Shown in pieces: positions 10,504 to 17,461 of a stretch of DNA of 22,319 nt. The notes beneath the pieces were generated by a model. The model saw nothing but the letters and a program-made list of their open reading frames with translations. It was not told where the DNA came from and did no database searches. Source of the DNA: Deltaproteobacteria bacterium (lineage in GTDB: Bacteria; Myxococcota; Polyangia; Haliangiales; Haliangiaceae); assembly GCA_018262455.1 (NCBI GenBank), contig JAGSPR010000106.1, positions 1 through 22,319 of the forward strand, given 5' to 3'. Position numbers and translations under genes: made by a program. The stretch's first letter is position 1. Each line of letters starts with the position of its first letter.

Positions 10504-11807
10504 CCCCGCCGTTTCGTTTCGAGCACGATCTGCCGCACCTCGCGGCGACCCGGCGACGACTGGCCTGTGGGCTCGAGGTCATCGTCCATCCCGACGACAG
10601 CGTGCCGCAGGTCGCGGTCAGCGTCTGGTACCGGGTCGGCAGCTCTGACGAGCGGCCGGAGCGCACCGGGTTCGCGCACCTGTTCGAGCACCTGTTCAAG
10701 AGTCCGGCCTCGCGGCTTGGCGGTCATCACTACGATGTCCTGAAGCGGGCCGGCGCCACCGATGCGAACGCCTCGACTGGCGCCGATCGCACCGCGTACC
10801 ACGAGGTGGTGCCCGCGCATCAGCTCGAGCTCGCGCTCTGGATCGAGAGTGATCGGATGGGCTACTTCGCGCCGCTGTTCGACGTCGGACGGCTCACGAC
10901 GCAGCAGTCGGTGGTTCGCGCCGAGCGCCGCCAGCGCTACGAGGACGTGCCGTACGGTGCGGAGCGGTTCGCGATCGCCGCCGCGCTGTATCCGGAGGGC
11001 CACCCAGCGCGGCACCTCACGATCGGCCGCCACGAGGACATCCAGGCCGCCACCGTCGACGATGTCCTCGCCTTCTATCGCACGTGGTACGTCCCGGCGA
11101 ACGCGACCCTCGTGGTCGCAGGCGATGTCCCTGCCAACCTCGACGCGCTGCTCGAACGCTACTTCGGCAGCTTCCCGGCGTCGGTTCGGCCTCGCCGGCT
11201 GGTTCCGCCGGCGGTCACCCCGACGCGCGTGATCGAGCGCATCCCGGATCGGTTCGCCGTGCTCACGCGCATCCATCGCGCCTGGCTCGGTCCCGCCGCG
11301 TTCGCTGCCGATGAGCCCGAGCTCGATGTCGTGACCGGCGCGTGGTCCGCGGTTGGCACCGGTGCGCTGTGGCGCCGCCTCGTCTACGAGACCCAGCTGG
11401 CGCAGCGGGTCTCGGCGTGGACCGTCAACGGACGGCTCGGCGGCGAGGTCCACGTCGCGGTCGATCTGCGGAGCGGCAGCGATCCTGCGGCCGTGCGCGC
11501 GATCCTCGACGAGGAGTGTGCCCGCGGCGTGGACGCCCGGGCGATCGAGCGCGCGGTCACGCGGCACGAGGCCAGCTCGGTGTGGGCGCTGACCGGGCTC
11601 GCCCGCCGGGTCAGCATCCTGCAGCGCTCCATGCTGTACACCGAGCGCCCGGATGGACTGGCTGACGATCTCATGCGCCTCCGCATGGTCACGCCGGCGG
11701 GCATCGACGCCGCGCTCACGCGCTGGCTCGATCCCGCTCGCATGATCGAGATCGAGACCGTGCCGACCCCGGCTACGGGCCCGGCGTCGGCTGCCGCAGG
11801 ATCGTGA
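10500..11807 (+). CDS. M16 family zinc metallopeptidase (insulinase-like)
   Basis: This 435-residue protein carries the inverted zinc motif HxxEH as H60-L-F-E63-H64 ([11 protein letters not shown]). The third ligand, E142 in [12 protein letters not shown], is at the usual distance of about 77 residues. H60, H64 and E142 would bind zinc and E63 would activate water. The N-terminal M16 domain is at about 15-165. A second, non-catalytic M16_C-like half (about 190-370) starts after '[26 protein letters not shown]', a typical junction. The GTG start at 10500 overlaps the rsmI stop. No signal peptide is visible; many M16 zinc proteases of Gram-negatives are exported, so this copy may be cytoplasmic and peptide-degrading. 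The 3' end overlaps the ApbE gene on the other strand by 35 bp. Confidence 0.9.
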   Translation: MTPPFRFEHDLPHLAATRRRLACGLEVIVHPDDSVPQVAVSVWYRVGSSDERPERTGFAHLFEHLFKSPASRLGGHHYDVLKRAGATDANASTGADRTAYHEVVPAHQLELALWIESDRMGYFAPLFDVGRLTTQQSVVRAERRQRYEDVPYGAERFAIAAALYPEGHPARHLTIGRHEDIQAATVDDVLAFYRTWYVPANATLVVAGDVPANLDALLERYFGSFPASVRPRRLVPPAVTPTRVIERIPDRFAVLTRIHRAWLGPAAFAADEPELDVVTGAWSAVGTGALWRRLVYETQLAQRVSAWTVNGRLGGEVHVAVDLRSGSDPAAVRAILDEECARGVDARAIERAVTRHEASSVWALTGLARRVSILQRSMLYTERPDGLADDLMRLRMVTPAGIDAALTRWLDPARMIEIETVPTPATGPASAAAGS

Positions 11808-12936
11808 GCGTCTTGTCGAGGCCCTTCGTCAGGCGGACCTCGTTCTTGTCGTCGACCCACGCGACCTCGAAGTCGGTGAGCTTCTCGCGGTCGATGACCT
11901 TGAGCGACTCCTTCCAGCCGAGGATGAACATCACCTTCGACCACGCGTCCGCGGTGAAGGCGTCCTTCGCACGGATCGTCACCGAGCGCGATGCGCGCGC
12001 GGGCTGACCCGTGCGTGGGTCGAGGATGTGATGGTAACGGATGCCGTCCTTGACGAAGCCGCGCTCGTAGTCACCCGAGGTCGAGAACGAATGATCCTCG
12101 ATCGGCGCCGACGCGAACGTGGCGCCCTCTCGGCCGCGCGGATCGCGGATCCCGACCACCCAGGGCGCGGTGCCCTTCTTGCCGGCGATGTACATGTCGC
12201 CGCCGGCCTGCACCATGAAGCTCGTGAAGCCCAGGTCGTGCAGAAGCTTGACGCACTTGTCGACGGCATAGCCCTTCGCGATGCCGCCGAGCGTGATCGA
12301 CATCCCCTTCCGGCGGAGGAACACGGTGTGCTTGGCTTTGTCGAGGACGATGTCCTTGTAGCCGATCGACGCGAGCCGCTTCTTGACCTCGCCGGGGTCG
12401 GGCAGCGTGCCGTCCATGTCCTGATCGAACTTCCACAATCCCTTGAACGCGCCGACGGTGATATCGAAGATCCCGCGCGTCCGCTTCGCGATGTCCTGCG
12501 CGCGATCGATCACCGCGAAGGTCTCCTCGGACACCGCGACCGGCTTGTCACCGGCCGCCGTGTTGATCCGCGAGACCTCGGAATCCGGCGTCCACGTCGT
12601 CATCACGGCGTCGATCCGCTTCATCTCCTTGATCACGACCTCCGCGGCTTGCGCGGCCTTTCGTTCGTCATCGGTCCACAGGTAGATGGAGATCACCGTC
12701 CCCATCGCCTGGCCGTGGTACTCGAACTTCCGGTCGGGATCGGGGCGCTTGTCGGCGACCGGAGCTGGGGGAGTCCCAGGCGGCGTGGCGCCCCACCGCC
12801 CCGACGGGGCCGAGGGGGCCGAGGGGGCCGCACCTGAGCCAGTGCCAGGGCCTGCATGGGAATCGCCGGGCGCCGCCAGCGCGACGAACGTCGCGCCAGA
12901 CATCGCGACAGACAGTGCGAGCAGGGCCTTACGCAT
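11773..12936 (-). CDS. apbE: FAD:protein FMN transferase (ApbE family)
   Basis: This 387-residue protein covalently attaches FMN from FAD to Thr/Ser of target proteins, in the periplasm if exported. A Sec signal peptide is visible (MRKALLALSVAMSGATFVALAA), with no lipobox cysteine. It is followed by a Pro/Ala/Gly-rich linker (about 30-65). The ApbE domain runs from about 70 to 375, with YHGQAMGTVISI at the start, GGIAKGYAVDK (218-227), VQAGGDMYI (242-250), STSGDYERGF (285-294), YHHILDPRTGQPA (301-313) and AFTADAWSKVMFILG (326-340) for nucleotide and Mg2+ binding. The ATG at 12936 is chosen because the signal peptide follows it directly, and it overlaps the stop of the upstream small membrane protein by one base (TGATG). 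No obvious flavinylation target (FMN-binding, NqrC or RnfG type) lies in the window. Confidence 0.93.
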   Translation of the reverse strand: MRKALLALSVAMSGATFVALAAPGDSHAGPGTGSGAAPSAPSAPSGRWGATPPGTPPAPVADKRPDPDRKFEYHGQAMGTVISIYLWTDDERKAAQAAEVVIKEMKRIDAVMTTWTPDSEVSRINTAAGDKPVAVSEETFAVIDRAQDIAKRTRGIFDITVGAFKGLWKFDQDMDGTLPDPGEVKKRLASIGYKDIVLDKAKHTVFLRRKGMSITLGGIAKGYAVDKCVKLLHDLGFTSFMVQAGGDMYIAGKKGTAPWVVGIRDPRGREGATFASAPIEDHSFSTSGDYERGFVKDGIRYHHILDPRTGQPARASRSVTIRAKDAFTADAWSKVMFILGWKESLKVIDREKLTDFEVAWVDDKNEVRLTKGLDKTLTILRQPTPGP

Positions 12937-13214
12937 CAGGTGACCCAGTGGACGATGCGCAGCACGATCAGCACACCACCGACCGCGAGTGACGCGAGCA
13001 CCGCGATCACCGATAGCGCGAGCGTCCCCTGGGTCTCCTGCTGGATGCCCTTCCACATTCCGAAGCATGCGGGGATCGCACCGCACGCGGCGATCACGCC
13101 GCCGGCGATCGAGCCCTTCGTCAGCCCCTGGATCGCGGCGATCGCGATCCCGATCGCGATCAGACAGAACGCCACGATGGCGGCCGTCTTGCTGTCAGTA
13201 GCTGGTTCGCCCAT
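12936..13214 (-). CDS. Small three-helix membrane protein coupled to apbE
   Basis: This 92-residue protein has three predicted membrane helices (about 9-28, 33-52 and 65-87). Helix 2 is rich in Gly/Ala and carries the only two cysteines (AACGAIPACFG), which could face each other. I do not recognise a family. Its stop overlaps the apbE start (TGATG), a strong sign of translational coupling, so it may help the flavin transferase or its target. There is no Shine-Dalgarno site before the ATG at 13214; a TGC-TAGTTT element ends seven bases upstream. Confidence 0.65.
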   Translation of the reverse strand: MGEPATDSKTAAIVAFCLIAIGIAIAAIQGLTKGSIAGGVIAACGAIPACFGMWKGIQQETQGTLALSVIAVLASLAVGGVLIVLRIVHWVT

Positions 13215-13221
13215 GCCACAG

Positions 13222-13230
13222 AAACTAGCA
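13222..13230 (-). promoter_or_regulatory. Extended -10 (TGC-TAGTTT), leaderless geometry
   Basis: On the minus strand TGC is followed by TAGTTT (13227-13222), then seven bases, then the ATG at 13214. It would drive the small membrane protein and apbE from a leaderless mRNA. Confidence 0.5.
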
Positions 13231-13268
13231 CACGCTCCCCAGCGGCTCGCTCAAAACTCCCAGCGCGA

Positions 13269-13523
13269 TCAGCTCTCGGAGTACATCCGTATGTTCTCGC
13301 GCATCACGTCGTCGGTGAGCGCGGTCTGGACCGGCTCGAGCAGGCAATCGGCGAGCACCAGGATCATGTCCTCGACGCTCTTGTCCGCGACCAACTTCGC
13401 GAGGAGCTGCTTGGCATCTCGCGATTCATCCCCGGCCAGAAGCTCCCTCACCTTGCCCACGCTGAGATCACCCTGGAAGTCGATCATCAGATGTTGTCGG
13501 AGGTACTCGAGTAGGCGATTCAC
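13269..13523 (-). CDS. Small helical protein, unknown function
   Basis: This 84-residue protein starts MNRLLEYLRQHL at the GTG at 13523; another in-frame GTG lies at 13541. I prefer 13523 because a TATCTC element ends six bases before it, which is the promoter-to-start geometry seen at several neighbours, and 13541 would lie upstream of that element. The protein is amphipathic and helical, with many Leu/Asp/Glu residues, one cysteine and no membrane segment or signal. It is probably a small cytoplasmic all-alpha protein. I recognise no family. The third codon position bias and lack of a competing frame support it as real. It is 54 bp upstream of the small membrane protein gene on the same strand. 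Confidence 0.6.
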   Translation of the reverse strand: MNRLLEYLRQHLMIDFQGDLSVGKVRELLAGDESRDAKQLLAKLVADKSVEDMILVLADCLLEPVQTALTDDVMRENIRMYSES

Positions 13524-13529
13524 GGGAGG

Positions 13530-13537
13530 GAGATACA
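13530..13537 (-). promoter_or_regulatory. -10-like TATCTC preceded by TG, leaderless geometry
   Basis: On the minus strand TG directly precedes TATCTC (13535-13530), and six bases then separate it from the GTG at 13523. No Shine-Dalgarno site is present. Confidence 0.4.
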
Positions 13538-13573
13538 GCACCAGCGGAACCGGATCAAGCGAGTCGCTGCGAG

Positions 13574-13604
13574 TTCCCGTCGGGAAATGCCCTTGCGCGG
13601 CAAG
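13574..13604. promoter_or_regulatory. Two adjacent perfect short palindromes in a divergent intergenic region
   Basis: TTCCCG-T-CGGGAA (13574-13586) and CTTGC-GCG-GCAAG (13592-13604) are separated by five bases. They lie between the divergently transcribed small helical protein and the GT4 glycosyltransferase. Their centres are 18 bp apart. They could be operator half-sites for a regulator, or two small hairpins in the glycosyltransferase leader. Confidence 0.3.
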
Positions 13605-13627
13605 ACGAGCTGACGGACGATTGGTTC

Positions 13628-15427
13628 ATGCCTCGCGTCCTTCTCACGGGCTTCTGCGCCGTGCCGGGACCGAGGCGCGCGGGGGTGCAGCTCCGACACG
13701 TGATCCGGGCACTGACGCCTTCGCACAACCTCGACCTGCTGGTCGTGCGTGAAGGCGAACAGGCCTACGTCGAGCGCCAGGGATCGGTTCGCGTGCTCCG
13801 TGTCCCGACCAATGACTCGGACCTGAGATCCCAGATCCAGGCGTTCCAGCGCGCGCTCAAGCGCCAGCTCGATGGAGCGGACTACGATGTCGTACATTGC
13901 CGGGACAGCTGGAGCGGGATCCCGGTACTCGAGTCGCGCAGTCGGCTCGGCTACGCGGTGGTCTACGATCTCACGCGCTCGCCGCTCGGCGAGTCCACGC
14001 TCGATGCCGAGCTCGATGTCCAGTACGGCCGCGACGAGGAGGCCTGCCTGCTCGCCGCCGACATGGTGCTCGCGCCGACCTCGGACGCGGTCCATGCGTT
14101 GCAGAACCGCGGCAAGCCAGAGCGAGTGGTGCTCTCGCCGCCCGGCGTGGACGTCGATCGGTTCGATTGGGACGAGGCGCCGACCGATAAGCCACCGCGC
14201 ATCCTGTACGTCGGCGCGATCGACCCCGGTCGCGGCGTTCGCGTGCTGGTGCGCGCGATGGCGGCGATCGTGCGCGAGGTCGACGCCCGGCTCGTACTCG
14301 CGGGTTCGTTTGCCCCCAACTTCGAGCACAGCCTGCAGAACGGGATCCGCGAGCTCGGGCTCGAAGAGAAGGTCGAGGTCCTCGGCCCGGTCGATCACGA
14401 TCAGCTGCCGGCGCTGATCGCCACCAGCACGGTGTGCGTGGTCCCGACCGCGTCGGATCTGAAGCCGAACCCCACCGTCGGCTATCCAACGAAGATCCTC
14501 GAGTACATGGCGTGCCGGCGGGCGATCGTCGCGCCGCGCCGCGAGACGGTGGCGCAGGTCCTCGAGAACAACCGTGATGCCTTGCTGTTCGAGCCCGGCG
14601 ATCCGATCGATCTCGCGCGCAAGGTCGTTCACCTGATCGAGCAGCCATCGCTGCGTGAGCGCATCGCCCAGAGCGCGTACGAGCGCGTGCGCCGCGACTT
14701 CACGGCCAGCGGAGCACGCCGCGCGCTGCGCGCTGCCTACGACGTGCTGGCCGTCCGGTTCCAGATCAAGGCCCAGGCCCCACCGGAGCCGCCGAAGGTC
14801 GAGATGCTCGCCGACGACGAGGACTTCGAGGCGACGTTGTTCGAGGAGGCGCCGGTCGCACCGCAAGTCGATACCGCGGTCAACAAGATCGAGACGCTCG
14901 AACAGGCCCTCGCGGCGCTCGACGCCAGCAGCGGCAGCGCAGGCTCGGAGTCGGTGATCTCGCCGCCATTGCCGAGCGAGCCCGACGAGACCATGGAACG
15001 GGCCCCCGTGCCGCCCGGTCCCAGCGACCCGAGCCACTGGACCGCCTCGGGACTCGCCGCGCTCCCCATTGGCCAGGACGACTGGGTCGTGACCAACGTC
15101 GGGATGGCGGTCCGGGTGTTGATGGACGAGGCCGACGAGGAGGACGATGTCGATGTCGATGTCGATGTCGAGATCGACATCGATGAGGGCGAGGCCCTGC
15201 AGCGCGATGCAGGGCCCCCGAGGGTCGTCCCGGTCGTGGCGCCGCTGGCGATCACGGATGTGACGTTTGTCGCGGGTGAGATCGACGTCCCGGCGCCCCC
15301 GCCGCGGCTCGGAGAACCTCGCGAACCGTCCACCATCGAGTTCACGGCCGCCAGCGCGATCCTGGGCCAGCCCGAACCCGTCGAGCCTGACACCGGGTCG
15401 CGCACCCCGCCGCTCGAGCGGCGTTGA
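13628..15427 (+). CDS. GT4 family glycosyltransferase with long acidic, disordered C-terminal tail
   Basis: This 599-residue protein has a GT-B glycosyltransferase in residues 1 to about 378. The N-terminal Rossmann half starts MPRVLLTGFCAVPGPRRAGV (glycine/arginine acceptor loop). The C-terminal GT_1 half begins at about 190 with ILYVGAIDPGRGVRVLVRAM and carries the donor-binding motif around PTKILEYMACRRAIVA (E-x7-E type). GT4 enzymes are cytosolic or membrane-associated retaining transferases that use nucleotide sugars. From about 380 the protein changes character: about 220 residues rich in Pro, Asp, Glu, Ala, with a run of alternating Asp-Val near 507-516 encoded by a hexamer repeat. Such tails are unusual in GT4 enzymes and may mediate protein contacts. 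The start ATG at 13628 has no Shine-Dalgarno site or TA element. The membrane protein gene follows after about 48 bp. Confidence 0.88.
   Translation: MPRVLLTGFCAVPGPRRAGVQLRHVIRALTPSHNLDLLVVREGEQAYVERQGSVRVLRVPTNDSDLRSQIQAFQRALKRQLDGADYDVVHCRDSWSGIPVLESRSRLGYAVVYDLTRSPLGESTLDAELDVQYGRDEEACLLAADMVLAPTSDAVHALQNRGKPERVVLSPPGVDVDRFDWDEAPTDKPPRILYVGAIDPGRGVRVLVRAMAAIVREVDARLVLAGSFAPNFEHSLQNGIRELGLEEKVEVLGPVDHDQLPALIATSTVCVVPTASDLKPNPTVGYPTKILEYMACRRAIVAPRRETVAQVLENNRDALLFEPGDPIDLARKVVHLIEQPSLRERIAQSAYERVRRDFTASGARRALRAAYDVLAVRFQIKAQAPPEPPKVEMLADDEDFEATLFEEAPVAPQVDTAVNKIETLEQALAALDASSGSAGSESVISPPLPSEPDETMERAPVPPGPSDPSHWTASGLAALPIGQDDWVVTNVGMAVRVLMDEADEEDDVDVDVDVEIDIDEGEALQRDAGPPRVVPVVAPLAITDVTFVAGEIDVPAPPPRLGEPREPSTIEFTAASAILGQPEPVEPDTGSRTPPLERR
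15146..15169 (+). repeat. (GATGTC)4 coding microsatellite
   Basis: Four perfect copies of GATGTC encode Asp-Val repeats in the acidic tail of the GT4 glycosyltransferase; degenerate copies continue to about 15187. The unit is a multiple of three, so copy-number change would alter tail length without a frameshift. Confidence 0.9.
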
Positions 15428-15449
15428 GTCGTCCCGGTGGACGGCTTCG

Positions 15450-15458
15450 TGCTATAGG
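15450..15458 (+). promoter_or_regulatory. Extended -10-like TGC-TATAGG upstream of the membrane protein gene
   Basis: TGC followed by TATAGG lies 17 bases before the probable start at 15476, with a Shine-Dalgarno site in between. It suggests an internal promoter giving a short leader for the membrane protein, lipoprotein and OmpA genes. Confidence 0.4.
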
Positions 15459-15465
15459 TCATCGC

Positions 15466-15470
15466 GGAGG
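15466..15470 (+). promoter_or_regulatory. Strong Shine-Dalgarno site before an apparent ATC start
   Basis: GGAGG is followed by five bases (CAGCT) and then the codon ATC at 15476. No ATG, GTG or TTG lies at a usable distance in the frame of the membrane protein. Confidence 0.5.
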
Positions 15471-15475
15471 CAGCT

Positions 15476-16021
15476 ATCCCTGTCGTCGCCCTGGTTAATC
15501 TGTTGTTTGGAATCGGGTTCGCGCTGATCGCGCGCGACCGCATCCGCGCAGATGGACCATTCGCCTCACCGGCGTTTCACCTCGTCCTGTTGCACGCCGC
15601 GACCGTTGTCGCGCCGGTCGCGCTGTATTTCTATGCGGTGCATCCGGCGTGGAGCTGGATGTACTTCATCAACCCCGAGAAGCTGTCCGGGGTCGCGGTG
15701 CTGCCACTGATGGTCGTCCACGCCGGGCTCGTGATCGGCGGCTGGCACGGGGCGTCGCTGCTGCTGCGCCGGGGCTACCAGGGGGCGCTGCTCTACGTCG
15801 TCGGTGCGATCTCGCTGACGCTGCTGGTGCTCGTGGTCGCGGGAATCGACCGCCTCGGGACGGCAGCGGACTATGTCGGCTGGCAGCTTGGCAGCGGGAC
15901 TTCGCTGTTCAATGTTCAGCTCGGCTGGGCATTCGTCGTGTCGTTGGTCGCGCTGTTCGGCTCGGCGATCTACATCGCCATCGAGCTCGGTCGTGATGGC
16001 CGGCGGGTTCGGTCACGGTGA
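15476..16021 (+). CDS. Multi-pass membrane protein, probable non-AUG (AUC) start
   Basis: This 181-residue hydrophobic protein has about five membrane segments. From 15476 it begins with the hydrophobic stretch xPVVALVNLLFGIGFALIARD, so the first helix is complete only if translation starts at or before the ATC at 15476. A stop codon in frame at 15455 limits the 5' end. The first conventional start, TTG at 15503, would cut the first helix in half and lies 32 bases from the GGAGG site; GGAGG is five bases before ATC. A true AUC start, as infC uses AUU, or a base error for ATG would both explain this. The family is not recognised. Its stop overlaps the GTG of the DUF4398 lipoprotein gene (GTGA), so it probably belongs to the same envelope operon. 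Confidence 0.7.
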   Translation: MPVVALVNLLFGIGFALIARDRIRADGPFASPAFHLVLLHAATVVAPVALYFYAVHPAWSWMYFINPEKLSGVAVLPLMVVHAGLVIGGWHGASLLLRRGYQGALLYVVGAISLTLLVLVVAGIDRLGTAADYVGWQLGSGTSLFNVQLGWAFVVSLVALFGSAIYIAIELGRDGRRVRSR

Positions 16022-16377
16022 TACGATCGAGGGTGATGGCGCGGGTGGTGATCGTCATGGCCGTCGTGCTCGCAGGCTGTGGACCGATCGCATACGTCAG
16101 CGAGGTCACCCACCGTGCCGAGCGCTCGATCGACGCGGCCCGGACGGCGGAGGCCGAGAGGTACGCGCCGTACTACTGGACCCGAGCGACCCAGTACCTG
16201 CACGAGGCGCACGAGAACGCGGCCCATGCCGACTTCCAGGGCGCCAACCGGTTCGGCCGACTCGCCGCGGAGGCAGGTCAGCTCGCCGAGCAGGAGGCGA
16301 TCGCGGCGAAGCAGGATCCGAAGAGGCGCCCGCTGGACGGCAAGCCCGAGGTCGCACCCGCCAAGGAACCGCGATGA
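16018..16377 (+). CDS. DUF4398 lipoprotein
   Basis: This 119-residue protein has a lipoprotein signal ending in LAGC, with the lipidated cysteine at position 21. The mature part is an alpha-helical DUF4398 domain (about 27-95): SIDAARTAEAERYAPYYWTR, then YLHEAHENAAHADFQGA and EAGQLAEQEAIAA. It ends in a basic, proline-rich stretch. The GTG at 16018 overlaps the previous stop. An ATG at 16036 would also give a complete signal (113 residues), and no Shine-Dalgarno site settles the choice. DUF4398 proteins of unknown function are often encoded next to OmpA-type proteins in Myxococcota. Here the stop overlaps the OmpA start (ATGA), so the two are translationally coupled and probably act together at the outer membrane or peptidoglycan. 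Confidence 0.85.
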   Translation: MIRSRVMARVVIVMAVVLAGCGPIAYVSEVTHRAERSIDAARTAEAERYAPYYWTRATQYLHEAHENAAHADFQGANRFGRLAAEAGQLAEQEAIAAKQDPKRRPLDGKPEVAPAKEPR

Positions 16378-16421
16378 CCCGCGCGATGACCGGCGCGATG
16401 ACCGGCACGATGACCCGCGCG
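16374..16421 (+). repeat. Four tandem copies of a 12-bp unit at the start of the OmpA gene
   Basis: The unit ATGACCsGCrCG occurs four times back to back (16374-16385, 16386-16397, 16398-16409, 16410-16421) with one or two substitutions between copies. Each copy contains an in-frame ATG, so the array multiplies possible start codons and encodes MTRA/MTGA/MTGT/MTRA. Confidence 0.9.
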
Positions 16422-17384
16422 GCCGCGCGCGACAATGGTGCCCAGCGCTGCGCGCCTGTCGAGCTGGCGATGGCCGAGTCGCACAACGACTTCGCGAGCC
16501 ACTCGCTCGACGAGGGCAACTACTACGAGGCGCGCCATGACGCCGAGATCGCGGAGGCCAACGCGCGCAAGGCGATCGAGAAGTCCCCGAAACAGAAGTG
16601 CGTCGATCGCGACGCCACGCCGGCCGGCCCGGGCGATCAGGACGGCGACGGCATCCTCGACGATGTCGACCGCTGCCCGCGGGTGCCCGAGGACAAGGAT
16701 AACTACCAGGACGAGGATGGCTGCCCCGACGATGACAACGACTCGGACGGCATCGCCGACAAGATCGACAGCTGCCCGCTCGATCCCGAGGATCGCGACA
16801 ACTTCGAAGACGACGATGGCTGCCCCGAGCTCGACAACGACAAGGACGGCCTGAGCGATCGCATCGATGCGTGCCCGATGGAGCCCGAGGACAAGGACGG
16901 CTTCGAGGACGACGACGGCTGCCCCGACACCGACAACGACCAGGACGGCATCCTCGACAAGAGCGACAAGTGCCCCAACGAGGTCGGGGTGCCGCCGGAT
17001 GGTTGTCCGAAGAAGTACACCCTCGTCGTCGTCACCCAGAAGAAGATCGAGCTCAAGCAGACGGTGTTCTTCGATACCAACAAGGCCACGATCAAGCCGG
17101 TGTCGTTCGCGCTGCTCGATGACGTCGCGCTCGCGCTCAAGGACAACCCCAAGATCAAGGTCGAGGTGCAGGGCCATACCGACAGCCAGGGTGACGACAA
17201 CTTCAACCTGAAGCTGTCGCAACGGCGCGCCGAGTCGGTCCGCACCTACCTGCAGGCCCAGGGGGTCGCCCGGGACCGGATGACGCCCAAGGGCTACGGC
17301 GAGACCGTCAAGCTCGCGGACAACCGTACCGAAGCGGGGCGCGCCCAGAACCGCCGCGTCGAGTTCATCATCACCGAGCGATAG
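16374..17384 (+). CDS. OmpA family protein with TSP3 calcium-binding repeats, no visible signal peptide
   Basis: This 336-residue protein has three parts. Residues 20-76 (DNGAQRCAPVELAMAESHND and on) look like a second DUF4398-type helical hairpin. Residues 88-212 hold about four thrombospondin-type-3 repeats, each with a DxDxDG...D..DxCP pattern and paired cysteines, likely to bind calcium. Residues 222-336 form an OmpA C-terminal domain with GHTD270SQGDDNFNLKLS and R285, the Asp/Arg pair that grips diaminopimelate in peptidoglycan, and EAGRAQNRRVEF. Such proteins tether the outer membrane to the cell wall. The ATG at 16374 overlaps the lipoprotein stop. The first 16 residues (MTRAMTGAMTGTMTRA) come from a 12-bp tandem repeat and give no Sec signal, which is odd for a protein whose domains only make sense outside the cytoplasm. 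The frame upstream of the ATG is shadow sequence. Confidence 0.88.
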   Translation: MTRAMTGAMTGTMTRAAARDNGAQRCAPVELAMAESHNDFASHSLDEGNYYEARHDAEIAEANARKAIEKSPKQKCVDRDATPAGPGDQDGDGILDDVDRCPRVPEDKDNYQDEDGCPDDDNDSDGIADKIDSCPLDPEDRDNFEDDDGCPELDNDKDGLSDRIDACPMEPEDKDGFEDDDGCPDTDNDQDGILDKSDKCPNEVGVPPDGCPKKYTLVVVTQKKIELKQTVFFDTNKATIKPVSFALLDDVALALKDNPKIKVEVQGHTDSQGDDNFNLKLSQRRAESVRTYLQAQGVARDRMTPKGYGETVKLADNRTEAGRAQNRRVEFIITER

Positions 17385-17385
17385 C

Positions 17386-17413
17386 GAGGCTCGGAGGCTC
17401 GAAAGTACCTCCG
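17386..17413 (+). terminator. Possible hairpin downstream of the OmpA gene
   Basis: CGGAGG (17392-17397) pairs with CCTCCG (17408-17413) around a 10-nt loop, extendable by one U-G pair. It lies just after the OmpA stop. No T-tract follows, so it is at best a weak or Rho-assisted terminator. It overlaps an 8-bp tandem repeat, GAGGCTCG twice at 17386-17401. Confidence 0.35.
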
Positions 17414-17446
17414 GAGCGGAATGTCGATCGATCCCGCGCGCGCCTT

Positions 17447-17455
17447 TGGTATATC
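17447..17455 (+). promoter_or_regulatory. Extended -10 (TGG-TATATC), leaderless geometry
   Basis: TGG followed by TATATC ends six bases before the ATG at 17462; transcription would begin at or next to the A of the start codon. There is no Shine-Dalgarno site. Confidence 0.6.
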
Positions 17456-17461
17456 AGCGCC

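Noticed and set aside
13269..13541. GTG at 13541 as the start of the small helical protein
   Set aside because: It would place the start upstream of the TATCTC element and has no ribosome binding site; the GTG at 13523 matches the promoter geometry of the neighbours.
15503..16021. TTG at 15503 as the start of the membrane protein
   Set aside because: It cuts the first membrane helix and is 32 bases from the only Shine-Dalgarno site; the ATC at 15476 fits both better, though it is non-canonical.
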